Shown in pieces: positions 45,140 to 54,660 of a stretch of 64,000 nt of DNA. Below the pieces are notes generated by a model. The model was not told where the DNA came from. It saw only the letters and a program-made list of their open reading frames with translations, and made no database searches. Each line of letters opens with the position of its first letter. Position 1 is the first letter of the stretch. Source of the stretch: Hyphomonadaceae bacterium (GTDB lineage: Bacteria; Pseudomonadota; Alphaproteobacteria; Caulobacterales; Aquidulcibacteraceae); contig JAEUMP010000015.1 of the NCBI GenBank assembly GCA_016791445.1, positions 48,700-112,699 on the forward strand. The letters run 5' to 3'. Both the position numbers and the translations under genes were made by a program.

Positions 45140-45598
45140 ATGCGTTCGATGGTTTTGATTGCGATGGCGGCGCTGGCCGTTGCGTGCGCGCCCAAAACGA
45201 CCGAGGGCGGTCCGCCGCCCGGTTTCAGGGAAGGCGCCTTGCCGGCGCCGACACCTGCAGGCGTATCCGTTCGGATCACCGCCGCCGACGCAGGCAAGAC
45301 GATCACGGTTCCGGTGGGCGCATCCTTCGCTGTACAGCTCGTCGGCGTGCCGACGGCCGGCTATGTGTGGGCCGTCGCGCAAAAGCCTGCCTTCCTTTCG
45401 GACGCCAAGGAGTACGGCGGCAACACGACGACGGCGCAATCGCGGCCCGGCTTTGTCGGCGGCAATCATTGGGAAGTGTTCGCCTTCGAAGCACAGGGCG
45501 CCGGGCAGGGCGTTCTGAAGCTGGAGCAGCGTCGCCCCTGGGAGTCCGCTTCGGATCCCGCCGCAGACACCTTCTCCGTCACCATCAAGGCGCAGTGA
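45140..45598 (+). CDS. Chagasin-type (I42) protease inhibitor lipoprotein
   Basis: 152 aa. A lipoprotein signal peptide (MRSMVLIAMAALAVAC, Cys16) and three inhibitor loops: VPTAGYVW (family NPTTGYxW), VGGNHWEVFAF (GxGG..F), and QRRPWES (RPWE). Chagasin proteins inhibit papain-family cysteine peptidases, here presumably in the periplasm. AAGGAGAG precedes ATG 45140. It lies directly after the M20 peptidase. Confidence 0.85.
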   Translation: MRSMVLIAMAALAVACAPKTTEGGPPPGFREGALPAPTPAGVSVRITAADAGKTITVPVGASFAVQLVGVPTAGYVWAVAQKPAFLSDAKEYGGNTTTAQSRPGFVGGNHWEVFAFEAQGAGQGVLKLEQRRPWESASDPAADTFSVTIKAQ

Positions 45599-45614
45599 TC
45601 GCGACGCCAACCAC

Positions 45615-45875
45615 ATGAACGGCGTCACGCTTCTCCTCGCCGCAATCGCGCTGTTTCTCCTCGCGGCCGCAGGCATCATGGCGAGCACGATCTACATGTT
45701 CCGCTTTGCAGGCATGGCGATGAACGGGCGACGGCCCGTCGTCCAGCGGCGCGTGCGTGCAGCGCTCGCGTTTGGCTGTTTCGCGGGCATTCTTGCGTCA
45801 GCGGCCGCCGGCTATGTCGGCATCACGACCCTGATGTACCACGGCATGCGCGCCGCGCCGCCGGTCGCGCCATGA
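45615..45875 (+). CDS. Small two-helix membrane protein
   Basis: 86 aa with hydrophobic segments at about 3-27 (GVTLLLAAIALFLLAAAGIM) and 50-74 (AALAFGCFAGILASAAAGYV) and a basic hinge. Its stop overlaps the start of the Rieske gene (ATGA), so it is translated with it. No family recognised. Confidence 0.7.
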   Translation: MNGVTLLLAAIALFLLAAAGIMASTIYMFRFAGMAMNGRRPVVQRRVRAALAFGCFAGILASAAAGYVGITTLMYHGMRAAPPVAP

Positions 45876-46930
45876 GCGATCACCTGAAAGACATGTGGTA
45901 CTTCGCGGCGACCTCCGCGGAGCTGCCGCCGGGCAAGCAGTTCCGGCGCGTGATCCTCGGCGAACCGGTGCTCGTCGGGCGCACAACGGCCGGCGAAGCG
46001 TTCGCGCTGCGCGACATCTGCCCGCATCGCGCGGTGCCGCTCTCGGCGGGGCGGCAGGTCGAGACGAACGGGCAGCCGACAATCGAATGCCCGTACCACG
46101 GCTGGCGCTTCGGCGCGGGTGACGGCGTCTGCAAGCTGATGCCGTCGCTGCTCGACGATCAGCCCTACGAAGTGGATCGCGTGCGCGTGCGCCGCTATCC
46201 TGCGCACGAGGCCAACGGGGCCGTCTTGATCTTCGTTTCCGCGAATGCGCGCGCGCCGGAGGCGACGATCCCGCCGCCCGACTTCGGACCGCTGCCGGCG
46301 AAGCCGAAGTTCGTCGTCGAGCGCGTGTTCAACGCCACGATGGACAATGCCGTCGTCGGCCTGATGGATCCCGCGCATGTGCCCTTCGTGCATTCGCAAT
46401 GGTGGTGGCGGCCGCCCTCGGTGGGGCTGAAGACGAAGTCGAAGAACTTCGAACCGCGCCATCGCGGCTGGGCCATCGCCCGCCATGCGCCGAGCGGGAA
46501 CTCGCTGCTCTACCGTGCGGTCTTCGGCGGGGACGTGACCACGGAAATCCTGTTCGACCTGCCGGGCTATCGCTGGGAAGTGGTGGAGAACGGGAAGGGT
46601 GCGCGCTTCGTCACGCTGACCTGCCTCACGCCCATCGACGATCTTTCCACCCGCATCACCCAGCTCACCTACTGGACGGGCGCGCCGCTGCTGAACCTCG
46701 CGCTGCCGCTCGCGCCGGGCATGGCGGGCGAGTTCCTCGACCAGGACGGGCGGATGGTCGATCTCCAGAACGAGGGCCTCAAGTACCAGCCTGGCATGAT
46801 GTGGATCGACGACATCGACGTGCAGGCGAAATGGTATCTGAAACTCAAGAAGGAGTGGGCCGCCAGCCGCGCCGAGGATCGCGCTTTCGTGAACCCGCTT
46901 GCGCCCGCGACCCTGCGGTGGCGAAGCTGA
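45872..46930 (+). CDS. Rieske-type ring-hydroxylating oxygenase 2 (VanA-like)
   Basis: 352 aa. Rieske ligands: C50/H52 ([10 protein letters not shown]) and C73/H76 (CPYHGWRF). The mononuclear iron site follows in [19 protein letters not shown] (Asp-x2-His-x4-His). LRDICPHRA and the N-terminal [18 protein letters not shown] are vanillate-O-demethylase-like. No reductase gene is adjacent. The two Rieske proteins of this window are not close paralogues. Confidence 0.9.
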   Translation: MSDHLKDMWYFAATSAELPPGKQFRRVILGEPVLVGRTTAGEAFALRDICPHRAVPLSAGRQVETNGQPTIECPYHGWRFGAGDGVCKLMPSLLDDQPYEVDRVRVRRYPAHEANGAVLIFVSANARAPEATIPPPDFGPLPAKPKFVVERVFNATMDNAVVGLMDPAHVPFVHSQWWWRPPSVGLKTKSKNFEPRHRGWAIARHAPSGNSLLYRAVFGGDVTTEILFDLPGYRWEVVENGKGARFVTLTCLTPIDDLSTRITQLTYWTGAPLLNLALPLAPGMAGEFLDQDGRMVDLQNEGLKYQPGMMWIDDIDVQAKWYLKLKKEWAASRAEDRAFVNPLAPATLRWRS

Positions 46931-46976
46931 CGGGACGCATTGGAAAGGACGGCGGGTGCCGCTAGTCTCCGCGCCC

Positions 46977-48827
46977 ATGAGCGATGAATCCCAGCCTTCC
47001 GGCGCCCTTCTCGACATCCGGGACCTCAAGGTCACGTTCGACACCAATGACGGCGATGTTCATGCGGTGAAAGGCATCAGCCTTTCCATCCGCCCGGGTG
47101 AATGCCTTGGCGTCGTGGGCGAATCCGGATCGGGCAAGAGCCAGACCTTCCTCGCCGCTTTCGGTCTCCTGCCGCAGAACGGGCGCGCATCGGGGTCGGT
47201 GAAGTTCGCGGGGGAGGAAATCCTCGGCATTTCCCGCAACGCCCTGAACAAGCTGCGCGGTCGCCGCATCTCGATGGTGTTTCAAGACCCGCTCACCTCG
47301 CTCACCCCGCACATGCGGATCGGCGCGCAGATGGCCGAAGTGCTCGCGCACCACTTCAACATGGAAGGCGAGGAGGCGCACAAAAAGTGCCTCGACTGGC
47401 TGGAACGCGTGCGCATTCCCGAAGCCACGCGCCGCCTGCAGCAGCACCCGCATGAACTTTCCGGCGGCATGCGCCAGCGCGTCATGCTCGCCATGGCGAT
47501 GATGACCGGCCCGGAGCTGCTCATCGCCGACGAACCGACCACCGCGCTAGACGCGACGGTGCAGGCGCAGGTGCTCGATCTGCTGAGCGATCTGATCGCG
47601 GATACGAAAACGGCGGTCGCGCTGATCACCCACGACATGGGCGTCATCGCACAGATGGCCGAGCGCGTGATCGTGATGCGCAAGGGCGAGATCGTCGAGA
47701 CGGGCACCGCGGAATCCATTTTCGCCAGTCCGAAGGAGGCCTATACGCAGGCACTGCTTGAAGCTGTGCCGCGCATCGAGGGTGGCGCGCGCCATGGCGT
47801 CGAAGGATTGGGCCCGCCGCCGCCGGCCGATGCGCCGCCGCTGCTGACGGGCCGTGATCTCAAGGTCCATTTTGACATTCCGTCCGACAAGCTTTTCGCG
47901 CCGCCGCGCAAGCTGCGTGCGGTGGACGGCGTCGATCTCGAATTGAAGCCGGGTGAAACGCTCGGCATCGTCGGTGAGTCGGGTTGCGGGAAGTCCACGC
48001 TGGCGCGTGCGGTGCTCAATCTCGTGCCGAAGACGGCGGGGCAGGTGACGTTTCTCGGGCGCGGCGTGATCGACAGCGACCGGCGCGCCATCCGGGAGTC
48101 GCGGCAGGATCTGCAGATCGTCTTCCAGGATCCGCTGGCGAGTCTCGATCCGCGCATGACGGTGGGGTCGTCGGTGGCGGAGCCGCTGAAGTCCTTCCAC
48201 CCTGAAATGTCGTCCGCCGATCGCGAGCGGCGTGTTCGGGAGATGATGGGCCTCGTCGGCCTTGATCCCGATCTCATCAACCGCTATCCGCACGAATTGT
48301 CAGGCGGACAGAACCAGCGCGTCGGCATCGCGCGGGCGATGATCCTGAAGCCGAAGGTCGTCGTCTGCGACGAGGCGGTGAGCGCGCTCGATGTTTCCAT
48401 CCAGGCGCAGATCGTGCGGCTGCTCATCCAGCTGCAGAAGCAGTTCAGCCTCTCGATGCTGTTCATCAGCCACGATCTCGCGGTCGTGCGCGAGATCAGC
48501 CATCGCGTGATGGTGCTCTATCTCGGCCGCGTGGTGGAGACCGGCACGGCGGAAGCGATCTTCGCCGATCCGCGCCACCCCTACACGAAGGCGCTCCTCT
48601 CCGCCGCGCCGACGCCCGATCCGAAAGCCGCGCGCTCGAAGCCGCGCGTGCGCCTGCTCGGCGATCTCCCGTCGCCGCTGGATTCCCGCGCGAGCCTGCG
48701 CTTCCTCAAGTCGAAAGTGATCGACGATCCGCTGGCGGAGCAGTACCGCCCGAAGCTGATCGAAGTGTCGCCGGGACACCTGGTGGCGGAGTTCGACGCG
48801 GAGACGACGGAAGTGGTGGCGGCTTAG
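46977..48827 (+). CDS. Peptide/dipeptide ABC transporter, fused double ATPase (YejF-like)
   Basis: 616 aa with two full nucleotide-binding domains. NBD1: Walker [10 protein letters not shown], signature [11 protein letters not shown], Walker [19 protein letters not shown]2 (from about residue 285): Walker [10 protein letters not shown], signature [30 protein letters not shown]. The linker and [17 protein letters not shown] are typical of oligopeptide/dipeptide ATPases fused as in YejF or GsiA. ATG 46977 is used. No permease or binding-protein gene is next to it. Confidence 0.92.
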   Translation: MSDESQPSGALLDIRDLKVTFDTNDGDVHAVKGISLSIRPGECLGVVGESGSGKSQTFLAAFGLLPQNGRASGSVKFAGEEILGISRNALNKLRGRRISMVFQDPLTSLTPHMRIGAQMAEVLAHHFNMEGEEAHKKCLDWLERVRIPEATRRLQQHPHELSGGMRQRVMLAMAMMTGPELLIADEPTTALDATVQAQVLDLLSDLIADTKTAVALITHDMGVIAQMAERVIVMRKGEIVETGTAESIFASPKEAYTQALLEAVPRIEGGARHGVEGLGPPPPADAPPLLTGRDLKVHFDIPSDKLFAPPRKLRAVDGVDLELKPGETLGIVGESGCGKSTLARAVLNLVPKTAGQVTFLGRGVIDSDRRAIRESRQDLQIVFQDPLASLDPRMTVGSSVAEPLKSFHPEMSSADRERRVREMMGLVGLDPDLINRYPHELSGGQNQRVGIARAMILKPKVVVCDEAVSALDVSIQAQIVRLLIQLQKQFSLSMLFISHDLAVVREISHRVMVLYLGRVVETGTAEAIFADPRHPYTKALLSAAPTPDPKAARSKPRVRLLGDLPSPLDSRASLRFLKSKVIDDPLAEQYRPKLIEVSPGHLVAEFDAETTEVVAA

Positions 48828-49591
48828 GTCGCAGTGGTTAGAAGTGGGAGTAGTGCCTCGACCAGCTTTTGAGCTACCGTAGCGACGACCGCTCCTGCAA
48901 ACATTGTCCTAAGCCAGCCCACAACTCTGTCTACAAACCGCTGTATTAGGTCAGTTGCGACTCTGGGCTGAATGATAGTTGCCTCAAAGGCGGCAATTTC
49001 TGCCAAACCAATGGATCGAATATCTTCGGTAACGTCATTGGTGCCGCGAACGGCGTCCTTCAGCTCCGCAAGCGCGACAACGACTTCATCCATCGTCGTT
49101 TGCTGAATTTGTACGTATCGAATTTCGACTGCGGGTGCCGCGGCGGCAACTGAACCCTCAAGAGCGAGAGCAAACTCGCGCATTTTCAAGGTCAAGGCCG
49201 TGTCTACGTCGTCAAGTGCTTTGTCGATTATCGCATCGACGCCTCTTGATGCTCCAAACGAACGAAGCTGGTCTGCCTTTACCGCTGATTTGAATGCGAG
49301 GCTGGCCTGACCGAGTAGCGAAGCCATTAGCGAGAGAAACTCTGAGTTCGTCAGACTGCTTTTGGGGCGTAGTTTTGCCGCGTATTCTAGTATGTCGTCA
49401 GCGGTAGACTGGAATTCGGTCTCTAGCAGGCGTAATAATTGGCGAATGGTAGCGCCGGACTTTAGCCGGCCTGCCGCAGCATTCGTGCTCTTTATTGCCT
49501 CGATTTTTTCGGCAAACTCGCGTTGTGCGCGATCAAGTCTAAATCTCACTTGATCTGTGATATCATTCGCCGTTGCCCCGCCGACGACCAT
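48824..49591 (-). CDS. Unknown protein, AT-richer gene coupled to ruvB
   Basis: 255 aa of unknown family. It is mostly helical with long amphipathic stretches ([36 protein letters not shown]) and a C-terminal hydrophobic helix ([21 protein letters not shown]), so it may be tail-anchored to a membrane. Codon use is clearly less GC-biased than in all neighbours (many A/T third positions). ATG 49591 starts one base after the ruvB stop, so translation may be coupled. It looks like a recent insertion between ruvB and the ABC gene. The stops of the convergent ABC gene and this one overlap (TTAG). Confidence 0.72.
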   Translation of the reverse strand: MVVGGATANDITDQVRFRLDRAQREFAEKIEAIKSTNAAAGRLKSGATIRQLLRLLETEFQSTADDILEYAAKLRPKSSLTNSEFLSLMASLLGQASLAFKSAVKADQLRSFGASRGVDAIIDKALDDVDTALTLKMREFALALEGSVAAAAPAVEIRYVQIQQTTMDEVVVALAELKDAVRGTNDVTEDIRSIGLAEIAAFEATIIQPRVATDLIQRFVDRVVGWLRTMFAGAVVATVAQKLVEALLPLLTTAT

Positions 49592-49592
49592 C

Positions 49593-50621
49593 CTACTCTT
49601 CCTCAAACAACCCCGTCTGCTCCACCGGCTTCGGCGGCGCTTTCCGGCCCAGCCGTTCATACGCCTTCGCACACGCCATACGCCCGCGGGGGGTGCGCAT
49701 GATGAAGCCCTGCTGCATCAGATAGGGTTCGATCACGTCCTCGATGGCGTCGCGCGCTTCGGCGATCGCGGCCGCAAGCGTCTCCACGCCCACCGGGCCG
49801 CCGCCATAGGTATCCACCAGCGCGACGAGATAGCGGCGATCGAGCGTGTCGAGGCCGTCCGAATCCACTTCGAGCCGCGCGAGCGCCTTCTCCGCAAGCT
49901 TCACGTCGATGCGCGATCCCTCGCTGTCCGCAAAGTCCCGCACGCGGCGCAGGAGGCGCACCGCGATCCGCGGCGTGCCGCGCGCGCGTTTCGCGATCTC
50001 GTAGGCGCCGTCCGCGTCCATGTCGCAGGCGAGCTTCTCGCCCGCGCGCCGCACGATGCCGTGCAATTCGTCCGCGCCGTAGAATTCGAGTCGCACCGGA
50101 ATGCCGAAGCGGTCGCGCAGCGGATTGCCGAGCAGCCCCGCCCGCGTCGTCGCGCCGACGAGCGTGAAGGGCGCCAGATCGATGCGCACGCTGCGCGCGC
50201 TGGGCCCGTCGCCGATCATCAGATCGAGGTGATAGTCCTCCATCGCCGGATAGAGGATTTCCTCCACCGCCGGCGCGAGGCGATGAATCTCGTCGATGAA
50301 CAAGACGTCGCGCGGTTCCAGGTTGGTGAGCAGCGCGGCGAGATCGCCCGCCTTCGCGATCACAGGTCCGCTCGTCGACCGGAAACCCACGCCGAGTTCG
50401 CGCGCGAGAATTTGCGCCAGCGTCGTCTTGCCGAGGCCGGGCGGGCCGAACAGCAGCGTGTGATCGAGCGCCTCGCCGCGTCCGCGTGCGGCGTCGACAA
50501 AGACCTTGAGGTTTTCCTTCGCCTTCGGCTGCCCGACGAACTCGTCAAACGCGGTGGGGCGCAGCGCGCGATCCACGCTTTCGCCCGGCTGCCGGGCGGC
50601 GGATACAAGGCGGTCGGACAT
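49593..50621 (-). CDS. ruvB: Holliday junction branch-migration ATPase RuvB
   Basis: 342 aa. [20 protein letters not shown] starts the AAA+ module; Walker [13 protein letters not shown], Walker [11 protein letters not shown], sensor region [17 protein letters not shown] and the C-terminal DNA-binding winged helix ([17 protein letters not shown]) are all intact. It drives branch migration with RuvA. ATG 50621 is chosen over TTG 50630. It lies downstream of ruvA with a small gene between. Confidence 0.97.
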   Translation of the reverse strand: MSDRLVSAARQPGESVDRALRPTAFDEFVGQPKAKENLKVFVDAARGRGEALDHTLLFGPPGLGKTTLAQILARELGVGFRSTSGPVIAKAGDLAALLTNLEPRDVLFIDEIHRLAPAVEEILYPAMEDYHLDLMIGDGPSARSVRIDLAPFTLVGATTRAGLLGNPLRDRFGIPVRLEFYGADELHGIVRRAGEKLACDMDADGAYEIAKRARGTPRIAVRLLRRVRDFADSEGSRIDVKLAEKALARLEVDSDGLDTLDRRYLVALVDTYGGGPVGVETLAAAIAEARDAIEDVIEPYLMQQGFIMRTPRGRMACAKAYERLGRKAPPKPVEQTGLFEEE

Positions 50622-50694
50622 GCAGGCCAAGCCTTAGCGACGATTGGTTCTCAAATCGTTCTACTGTGCTTCGCCGCCCATGGCGCGCGCTTTT

Positions 50695-50844
50695 TCAGCC
50701 GACGGCGGTCAGCGTCCAGAACGCGCCCATGATGATCGCCGCAGCGACCGTGGAAACGGCGAGGATCGTCAGCAGATGCGTGCCCTTGCGGCCGGCGCGG
50801 GCTTCTTCCGGCGTCACTTCGATATGGTCGTCGACGGCTTTCAT
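50695..50844 (-). CDS. 49-aa single-helix membrane protein between ruvA and ruvB
   Basis: Short open frame starting MKAVDDHIEVTPEEARAG, with one hydrophobic helix HLLTILAVSTVAAAIIMGAF (about 23-42) and a short C-terminus ending TLTAVG. The acidic/basic N-terminal part (EEARAGRKG) resembles small aa3-oxidase or SPW-like membrane subunits only loosely. GC codon bias and a GGAGC upstream of ATG 50844 support it. Function unknown. Confidence 0.65.
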   Translation of the reverse strand: MKAVDDHIEVTPEEARAGRKGTHLLTILAVSTVAAAIIMGAFWTLTAVG

Positions 50845-50922
50845 GGCGATGCTCCCTGGTCCTGAAGATCGGACCTGTCAGGCAAACATCGTTCGGAGAA
50901 CCGTCGCGGTTCCCGACAGGAT

Positions 50923-51543
50923 TCAGCCGCGCACTTCCTTCAACGCGGCGCGGATCAGGTCCGGCGTGGGGGGATCGTCCTTGAACGTCTTCATCGCCGT
51001 CGCCACAGCGCGTGCGGCGGTGGTTGCGTCAATGCCTAGATTGACAAGTGCGCTCACCGCCTCCCCGCGCGCGCCTGCGCCGCCGGCCACGAGCACAGGT
51101 CCTTTGCCGCTCGACGGCAGTGGCGCATGCGAGAGAAAGCCGCGCGGCGGCGCCTTGCCGGCCAGTTCCTGCACGATGCGCGCGGCGAGCTTGGGGCCAA
51201 CACCGTTGGCGCGCGCGAAGGCGGCCTTGTCCTGAAGGGAGATGGCGTCGGCCATGTCGCCGGTGGTCAGCGTGTCGAGAATGGCGAGCGCCACTTTTGC
51301 GCCGACGCTCTGCACCGATTGCAGATGCACGAACCAGCCGCGCTCTTCCTCATTGGAAAAACCGAAGAGCTTGATCGCGTCTTCGCGCACATGAGTCTCG
51401 ATGCACAGCATCGCCGCTTCGCCGACCGAAAGCCGCGACAGCGTGCGCGATCCGGCCTGCACGACGTATCCGACGCCGTTCACGTCGATGAGCGCGGCGT
51501 CTTCGCCGATCGCCGTCACCACGCCCTTGAGACTGCCGATCAT
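50923..51543 (-). CDS. ruvA: Holliday junction DNA-binding protein RuvA
   Basis: 206 aa. The OB-fold start MIGSLKGVVTAIGEDAALIDVNGVGY, the tandem helix-hairpin-helix (FVHLQSVQSVGAKVALAILD and KAAFARANGVGPKLAARIV) and a C-terminal UBA-like domain III (EAVSALVNLGIDATTAARAV) are all present. It binds four-way junctions and loads RuvB. It is 169 bp downstream of ruvC, with a repeat element between. Confidence 0.96.
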   Translation of the reverse strand: MIGSLKGVVTAIGEDAALIDVNGVGYVVQAGSRTLSRLSVGEAAMLCIETHVREDAIKLFGFSNEEERGWFVHLQSVQSVGAKVALAILDTLTTGDMADAISLQDKAAFARANGVGPKLAARIVQELAGKAPPRGFLSHAPLPSSGKGPVLVAGGAGARGEAVSALVNLGIDATTAARAVATAMKTFKDDPPTPDLIRAALKEVRG

Positions 51544-51559
51544 GGAGAGTGCTCCGATA

Positions 51560-51703
51560 CCCTCTCCCGCTTGCGGGAGAGGGACAGACGGCGCGTAAGC
51601 GTCGTCAGGGTGAGGGCCCGTTAGACACTGAGTCCCGGCGTCTCACACACCCTCTCCCTGACCTCGCACGCGCTCGGTCTGTCCTCCCCCGCGCGGGGGG
51701 AGG
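51560..51703. repeat. REP-like palindromic element between ruvC and ruvA
   Basis: CCCTCTCCCGC (51560-51570) is the exact complement of 51573-51583, and CCTCCCCC (51683-51690) of 51696-51703. The 120 bp between contain a reading GTCAGGGTGAGGGCC and CACCCTCTCCCTGACC, typical of dispersed extragenic palindromes in GC-rich proteobacteria. Probably a repeat family with copies elsewhere; no open frame. Confidence 0.6.
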
Positions 51704-51712
51704 GCGCGGTCA

Positions 51713-52219
51713 TCAGGCGACGCCCCCGATGCGCTTGCGGAACCCGCCGTGCGCCGCGTGGCAGATCGCGACCGCGAGCGCGTCCGCCGCATCCGCCACC
51801 ACATTGCCGGCCGCCGGCATCAGCCGGCGCACCATGAAGGAGACCTGCTCCTTTTCCGCCTGACCGTTTCCGACCAGCGCCTTCTTGATCTCCGCCGGGG
51901 CGTACTCGCCGATGTCGAGCCCGTGCCGGGCCGGGGCGATCAACGCTGCGCCCCGGGCCTGACCCAGCGCCAGCGCGGATTTCGGGTTCTGGGCGTTGAC
52001 GTAAGTCTCCTCGACCGCCGCTTCGTGGGGGTCGTGCTGCTCGATCACAGCTTCCAGACCGTCGAGGATCGCGGCGAGCCTGCGGCCCATGGAGAGGTCG
52101 GCCTTGGGCCGGACGACGCCGTGAGCCACGTGGGAGAGCCGGGCGCCGTCGGCCAGGATGATCCCCCAGCCGCAGCGGTTGAGCCCGGGATCGATCCCGA
52201 TGATACGCATGATTGTCAT
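51713..52219 (-). CDS. ruvC: Holliday junction resolvase RuvC
   Basis: 168 aa (or 165 from ATG 52210). RNase-H-fold acidic residues: the first Asp in IIGIDPGLNRCGWGI, Glu in AVEETYVNAQNPKSAL, and the C-terminal Asp pair in VVADAADALAVAICHA. It cuts Holliday junctions made accessible by RuvAB. Two starts (52219, 52210) are 9 bp apart and neither has a strong ribosome-binding site. First gene of the ruvC-ruvA-(small gene)-ruvB series. Confidence 0.95.
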   Translation of the reverse strand: MTIMRIIGIDPGLNRCGWGIILADGARLSHVAHGVVRPKADLSMGRRLAAILDGLEAVIEQHDPHEAAVEETYVNAQNPKSALALGQARGAALIAPARHGLDIGEYAPAEIKKALVGNGQAEKEQVSFMVRRLMPAAGNVVADAADALAVAICHAAHGGFRKRIGGVA

Positions 52220-52434
52220 GAAATGAGGCTCTTAAGGCGATTCCTTACCAGAGCGCTTAAGAGCCAGAACGATCGTCCGCGCCATGCAGCGCGCCCTCAT
52301 GGTGTGCGCCGGGTCCCGACATACCCTCCCGCGCGCGTCCGGGTGGGCCATTCGCCTTAAGTGTTGGAGAGTTTCCGACCTGCGGCTTGACGGGCCTCGC
52401 CCGGGCCTTACGCCAAAAGGGGCGAGGACAACCC

Positions 52435-53115
52435 ATGAGCCAGACAGTCGCCGTCGCCGCGCTCGCGCAGAGCCGGCTCTTCCGCGCCTTGAGCGCCGAA
52501 GCGCGCCAGACGCTGATCGACCGGGGCGGGGAAGTCAGGCTGGCTCCGGAGGAGCGTCTGTGCGCCAAGGGGGACAAGGGCGACGCGCTCTATCTGATCC
52601 TCGAGGGCGAGATCGAGGTCGGGGTCACCACCGCGGGCGGCAAGCAGGTTCGGTTCGCGTCCCTGGGCCCCGGCGACCTCGCCGGCGACATGGCGGTGAT
52701 CGATGGCGGTGCGCGCTCCGCCGATCTCACGGCGCTCCGGCGCACGCGCCTCCTGAGGATTTCCCGCGAAGCGCTGCTGGACACACTGGCGTCCGAACCC
52801 GCCGCCCTGCTGGCGCTTTCCGCCGAGCTGGTGGCCCGCCTTCGGGCGACGGACGCCCTCGTCGAGGGCGCGGTCCTGCACGATCTGGGCGCCAAGCTCG
52901 CCCAGCTTCTGCTCGTCGAGAGCGGCGGGGGCGTCCGCCCGGTCCAGCTGACGCAGGTGGAGATGGCGCGCCGAATCTCGGTCTCCCGGGAGAAGCTCAA
53001 CCGCAAACTCGCCGCGCTCCGCGACGAGGGCCTGCTCGAACTGAGCCGCACCGGCGTGCGGGTCTGCGATCCGGCAGGTCTTGAGGCTCTGGTGCGCCGA
53101 CGCGGCGAGGACTGA
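52435..53115 (+). CDS. Crp/Fnr-family transcriptional regulator
   Basis: 226 aa. A cyclic-nucleotide-binding-like domain (AKGDKGDALYLILEGEIEV, LGPGDLAGDMAVIDG) precedes the C-terminal winged HTH (LTQVEMARRISVSREKLNRKL). The FNR iron-sulfur cysteines are absent, and the phosphate-binding cassette differs from true CRP, so the ligand is unknown. ATG 52435 is preferred. Monocistronic, 55 bp before the next gene. Confidence 0.9.
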   Translation: MSQTVAVAALAQSRLFRALSAEARQTLIDRGGEVRLAPEERLCAKGDKGDALYLILEGEIEVGVTTAGGKQVRFASLGPGDLAGDMAVIDGGARSADLTALRRTRLLRISREALLDTLASEPAALLALSAELVARLRATDALVEGAVLHDLGAKLAQLLLVESGGGVRPVQLTQVEMARRISVSREKLNRKLAALRDEGLLELSRTGVRVCDPAGLEALVRRRGED

Positions 53116-53170
53116 ACCGCTTTCCGGCCCGCCGCCGCCTTCGGGTGTGCATGCAGGGATCGGAGGGATC

Positions 53171-53869
53171 ATGACTGCCACCGCCAATACGCCCGCGCCC
53201 AAGTCCGGAATATCGATTCCGGGCGTTCTCATATTGCTCGCCCTCGCGCTGAGCGTCGGCGCGTTCTTGTACGGCCAGTTCGGCGCGCCGAAATGGGCGC
53301 CGCCCGCCGCGCCGACGAACCAGGCCGAGTCGGTGCTCGGTCCTGTCGCGCCCGACGCCATGGTCGGCGAACAGCAGGGGGTGTCCGCCAACTACACGCC
53401 TTCCGGCTATGTGATCACCAACACGACGCTGCCGCGCGGCACCTATTCGGCGTTCGGTCCGCTTCCCGGCGGGGCGGGGGACTTCCGCATCGTGGCGCGG
53501 GTGAAGCTGGAGAATGCGCCGTCGCCGGACCAGGGGCTGGGCATCATCTTCGCCCGCAACCCTGCGAACGGGAACTATATGGCCGCAGCGATCATGGGCG
53601 ACGGCTCCGTGGCGATTTACAGCAAGTCTTCGGAGGGCCTGAACCAGACGCTGAACCAAAAGACCGAAGGGATGATCAAGCCGGGTTTGAACGAGATCGA
53701 GGCGCGTCGTGAGAACGGCGAGATCTCCATATTCGTGAACGGCAAATCCGTGTCTTCCCACTCCGGCGGCTACGTCGCGGCGAGCACTGACGGCGGGATC
53801 TTCGCCAATGGTCTGGGCGTCTATACCTTCGAGAAGGTGACCTTCCAGGGACGGCCGCCGAAGACCTGA
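53171..53869 (+). CDS. Membrane-anchored beta-sandwich protein (LamG/ConA-like)
   Basis: 232 aa. A short cytoplasmic start, then a signal anchor (ISIPGVLILLALALSVGAFLYG, about 14-35), then a periplasmic domain with LEN..QGLGIIFARNPANGNYMAAAIMG and EIEARRENGEISIFVNGKSV, a pattern of concanavalin/LamG-like sandwich folds that bind carbohydrates or peptides. No catalytic residues are recognised. ATG 53171 chosen. Role unknown. Confidence 0.75.
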   Translation: MTATANTPAPKSGISIPGVLILLALALSVGAFLYGQFGAPKWAPPAAPTNQAESVLGPVAPDAMVGEQQGVSANYTPSGYVITNTTLPRGTYSAFGPLPGGAGDFRIVARVKLENAPSPDQGLGIIFARNPANGNYMAAAIMGDGSVAIYSKSSEGLNQTLNQKTEGMIKPGLNEIEARRENGEISIFVNGKSVSSHSGGYVAASTDGGIFANGLGVYTFEKVTFQGRPPKT

Positions 53870-53923
53870 CAATCCCTCTCCGTCGCGCTAACTTGTTGTC
53901 GCAACGAAGGGATTTCAGGACCC

Positions 53924-54604
53924 ATGGCTTCCGGACTGGCGCCGAAAGACCTCGTGCCGCACTATCCCACGCTGGCCGAGCGCGAGGTGGATCGCGCCAT
54001 CCACTTCGTCGGCGTAGCCAGCGCCGGCATAGCGGGCGCTGTGCTTCTCGGTCTTTCGATCTGGCAGGGCGGCGTCGGTCAATTCAGCGCCGTCACCATC
54101 TACGCGCTCTGCTGGATCGCGATGCTGACCACGTCGATGCTCTACAATCTCGCACGCCAGCCTGAACGCCAGCGCGTCTTGCGGCGCTTCGATCACGCCG
54201 CGATCTTCCTGATGATTGCGGGCTCCTATACGCCGTTCACGACGCAACGGCTTGATGGCTGGTGGGCGATCGGCATGACCGCCGCAGTCTGGGCCATCGC
54301 GCTCGCCTGCGCCGCCGCGAAGCTCTTCGCTCCCGGGCTGTCGAAGAAGGTGTGGGTGGCGGCCTATCTGTTGCTCGGCTGGATTGCGCTGGCCGCCGTG
54401 GGCGAGTTCGTGGAGGGTTTGTCCCCGCTCTCGATGACGCTCGTGGTTGCGGGCGGTGTCATCTACTCGATCGGTGTTGCGTTCTACATTTGGGAGCGGC
54501 TGCCGTTCCGGCGCGCGATCTGGCACGGCTTCGTGCTTGCGGCGTCGGGCGTTCACTATGTCGCAATCCTGATCGGCGTGGTGCTCGCGGCGCCGAACGT
54601 CTGA
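53924..54604 (+). CDS. Hemolysin III / PAQR-family membrane protein
   Basis: 226 aa with seven predicted helices. The PAQR hallmarks are present: HFVGVASAGIAGAVLLG early, RRFDHAAIFLMIAGSYTPF (Asp/Ser metal-site region), GVIYSIGVAFYIWERLPFRRAIWHGFVLAASGVHY with His residues near the C-terminus. Family members are zinc-dependent membrane amidases or of unknown role in bacteria; true hemolysin activity is not implied. Confidence 0.9.
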   Translation: MASGLAPKDLVPHYPTLAEREVDRAIHFVGVASAGIAGAVLLGLSIWQGGVGQFSAVTIYALCWIAMLTTSMLYNLARQPERQRVLRRFDHAAIFLMIAGSYTPFTTQRLDGWWAIGMTAAVWAIALACAAAKLFAPGLSKKVWVAAYLLLGWIALAAVGEFVEGLSPLSMTLVVAGGVIYSIGVAFYIWERLPFRRAIWHGFVLAASGVHYVAILIGVVLAAPNV

Positions 54605-54660
54605 CCCGCTTTCCGTCGCGCTCGCGCTTAAGGAGACAAGTCGACGGAAAAGGGCAGGAC

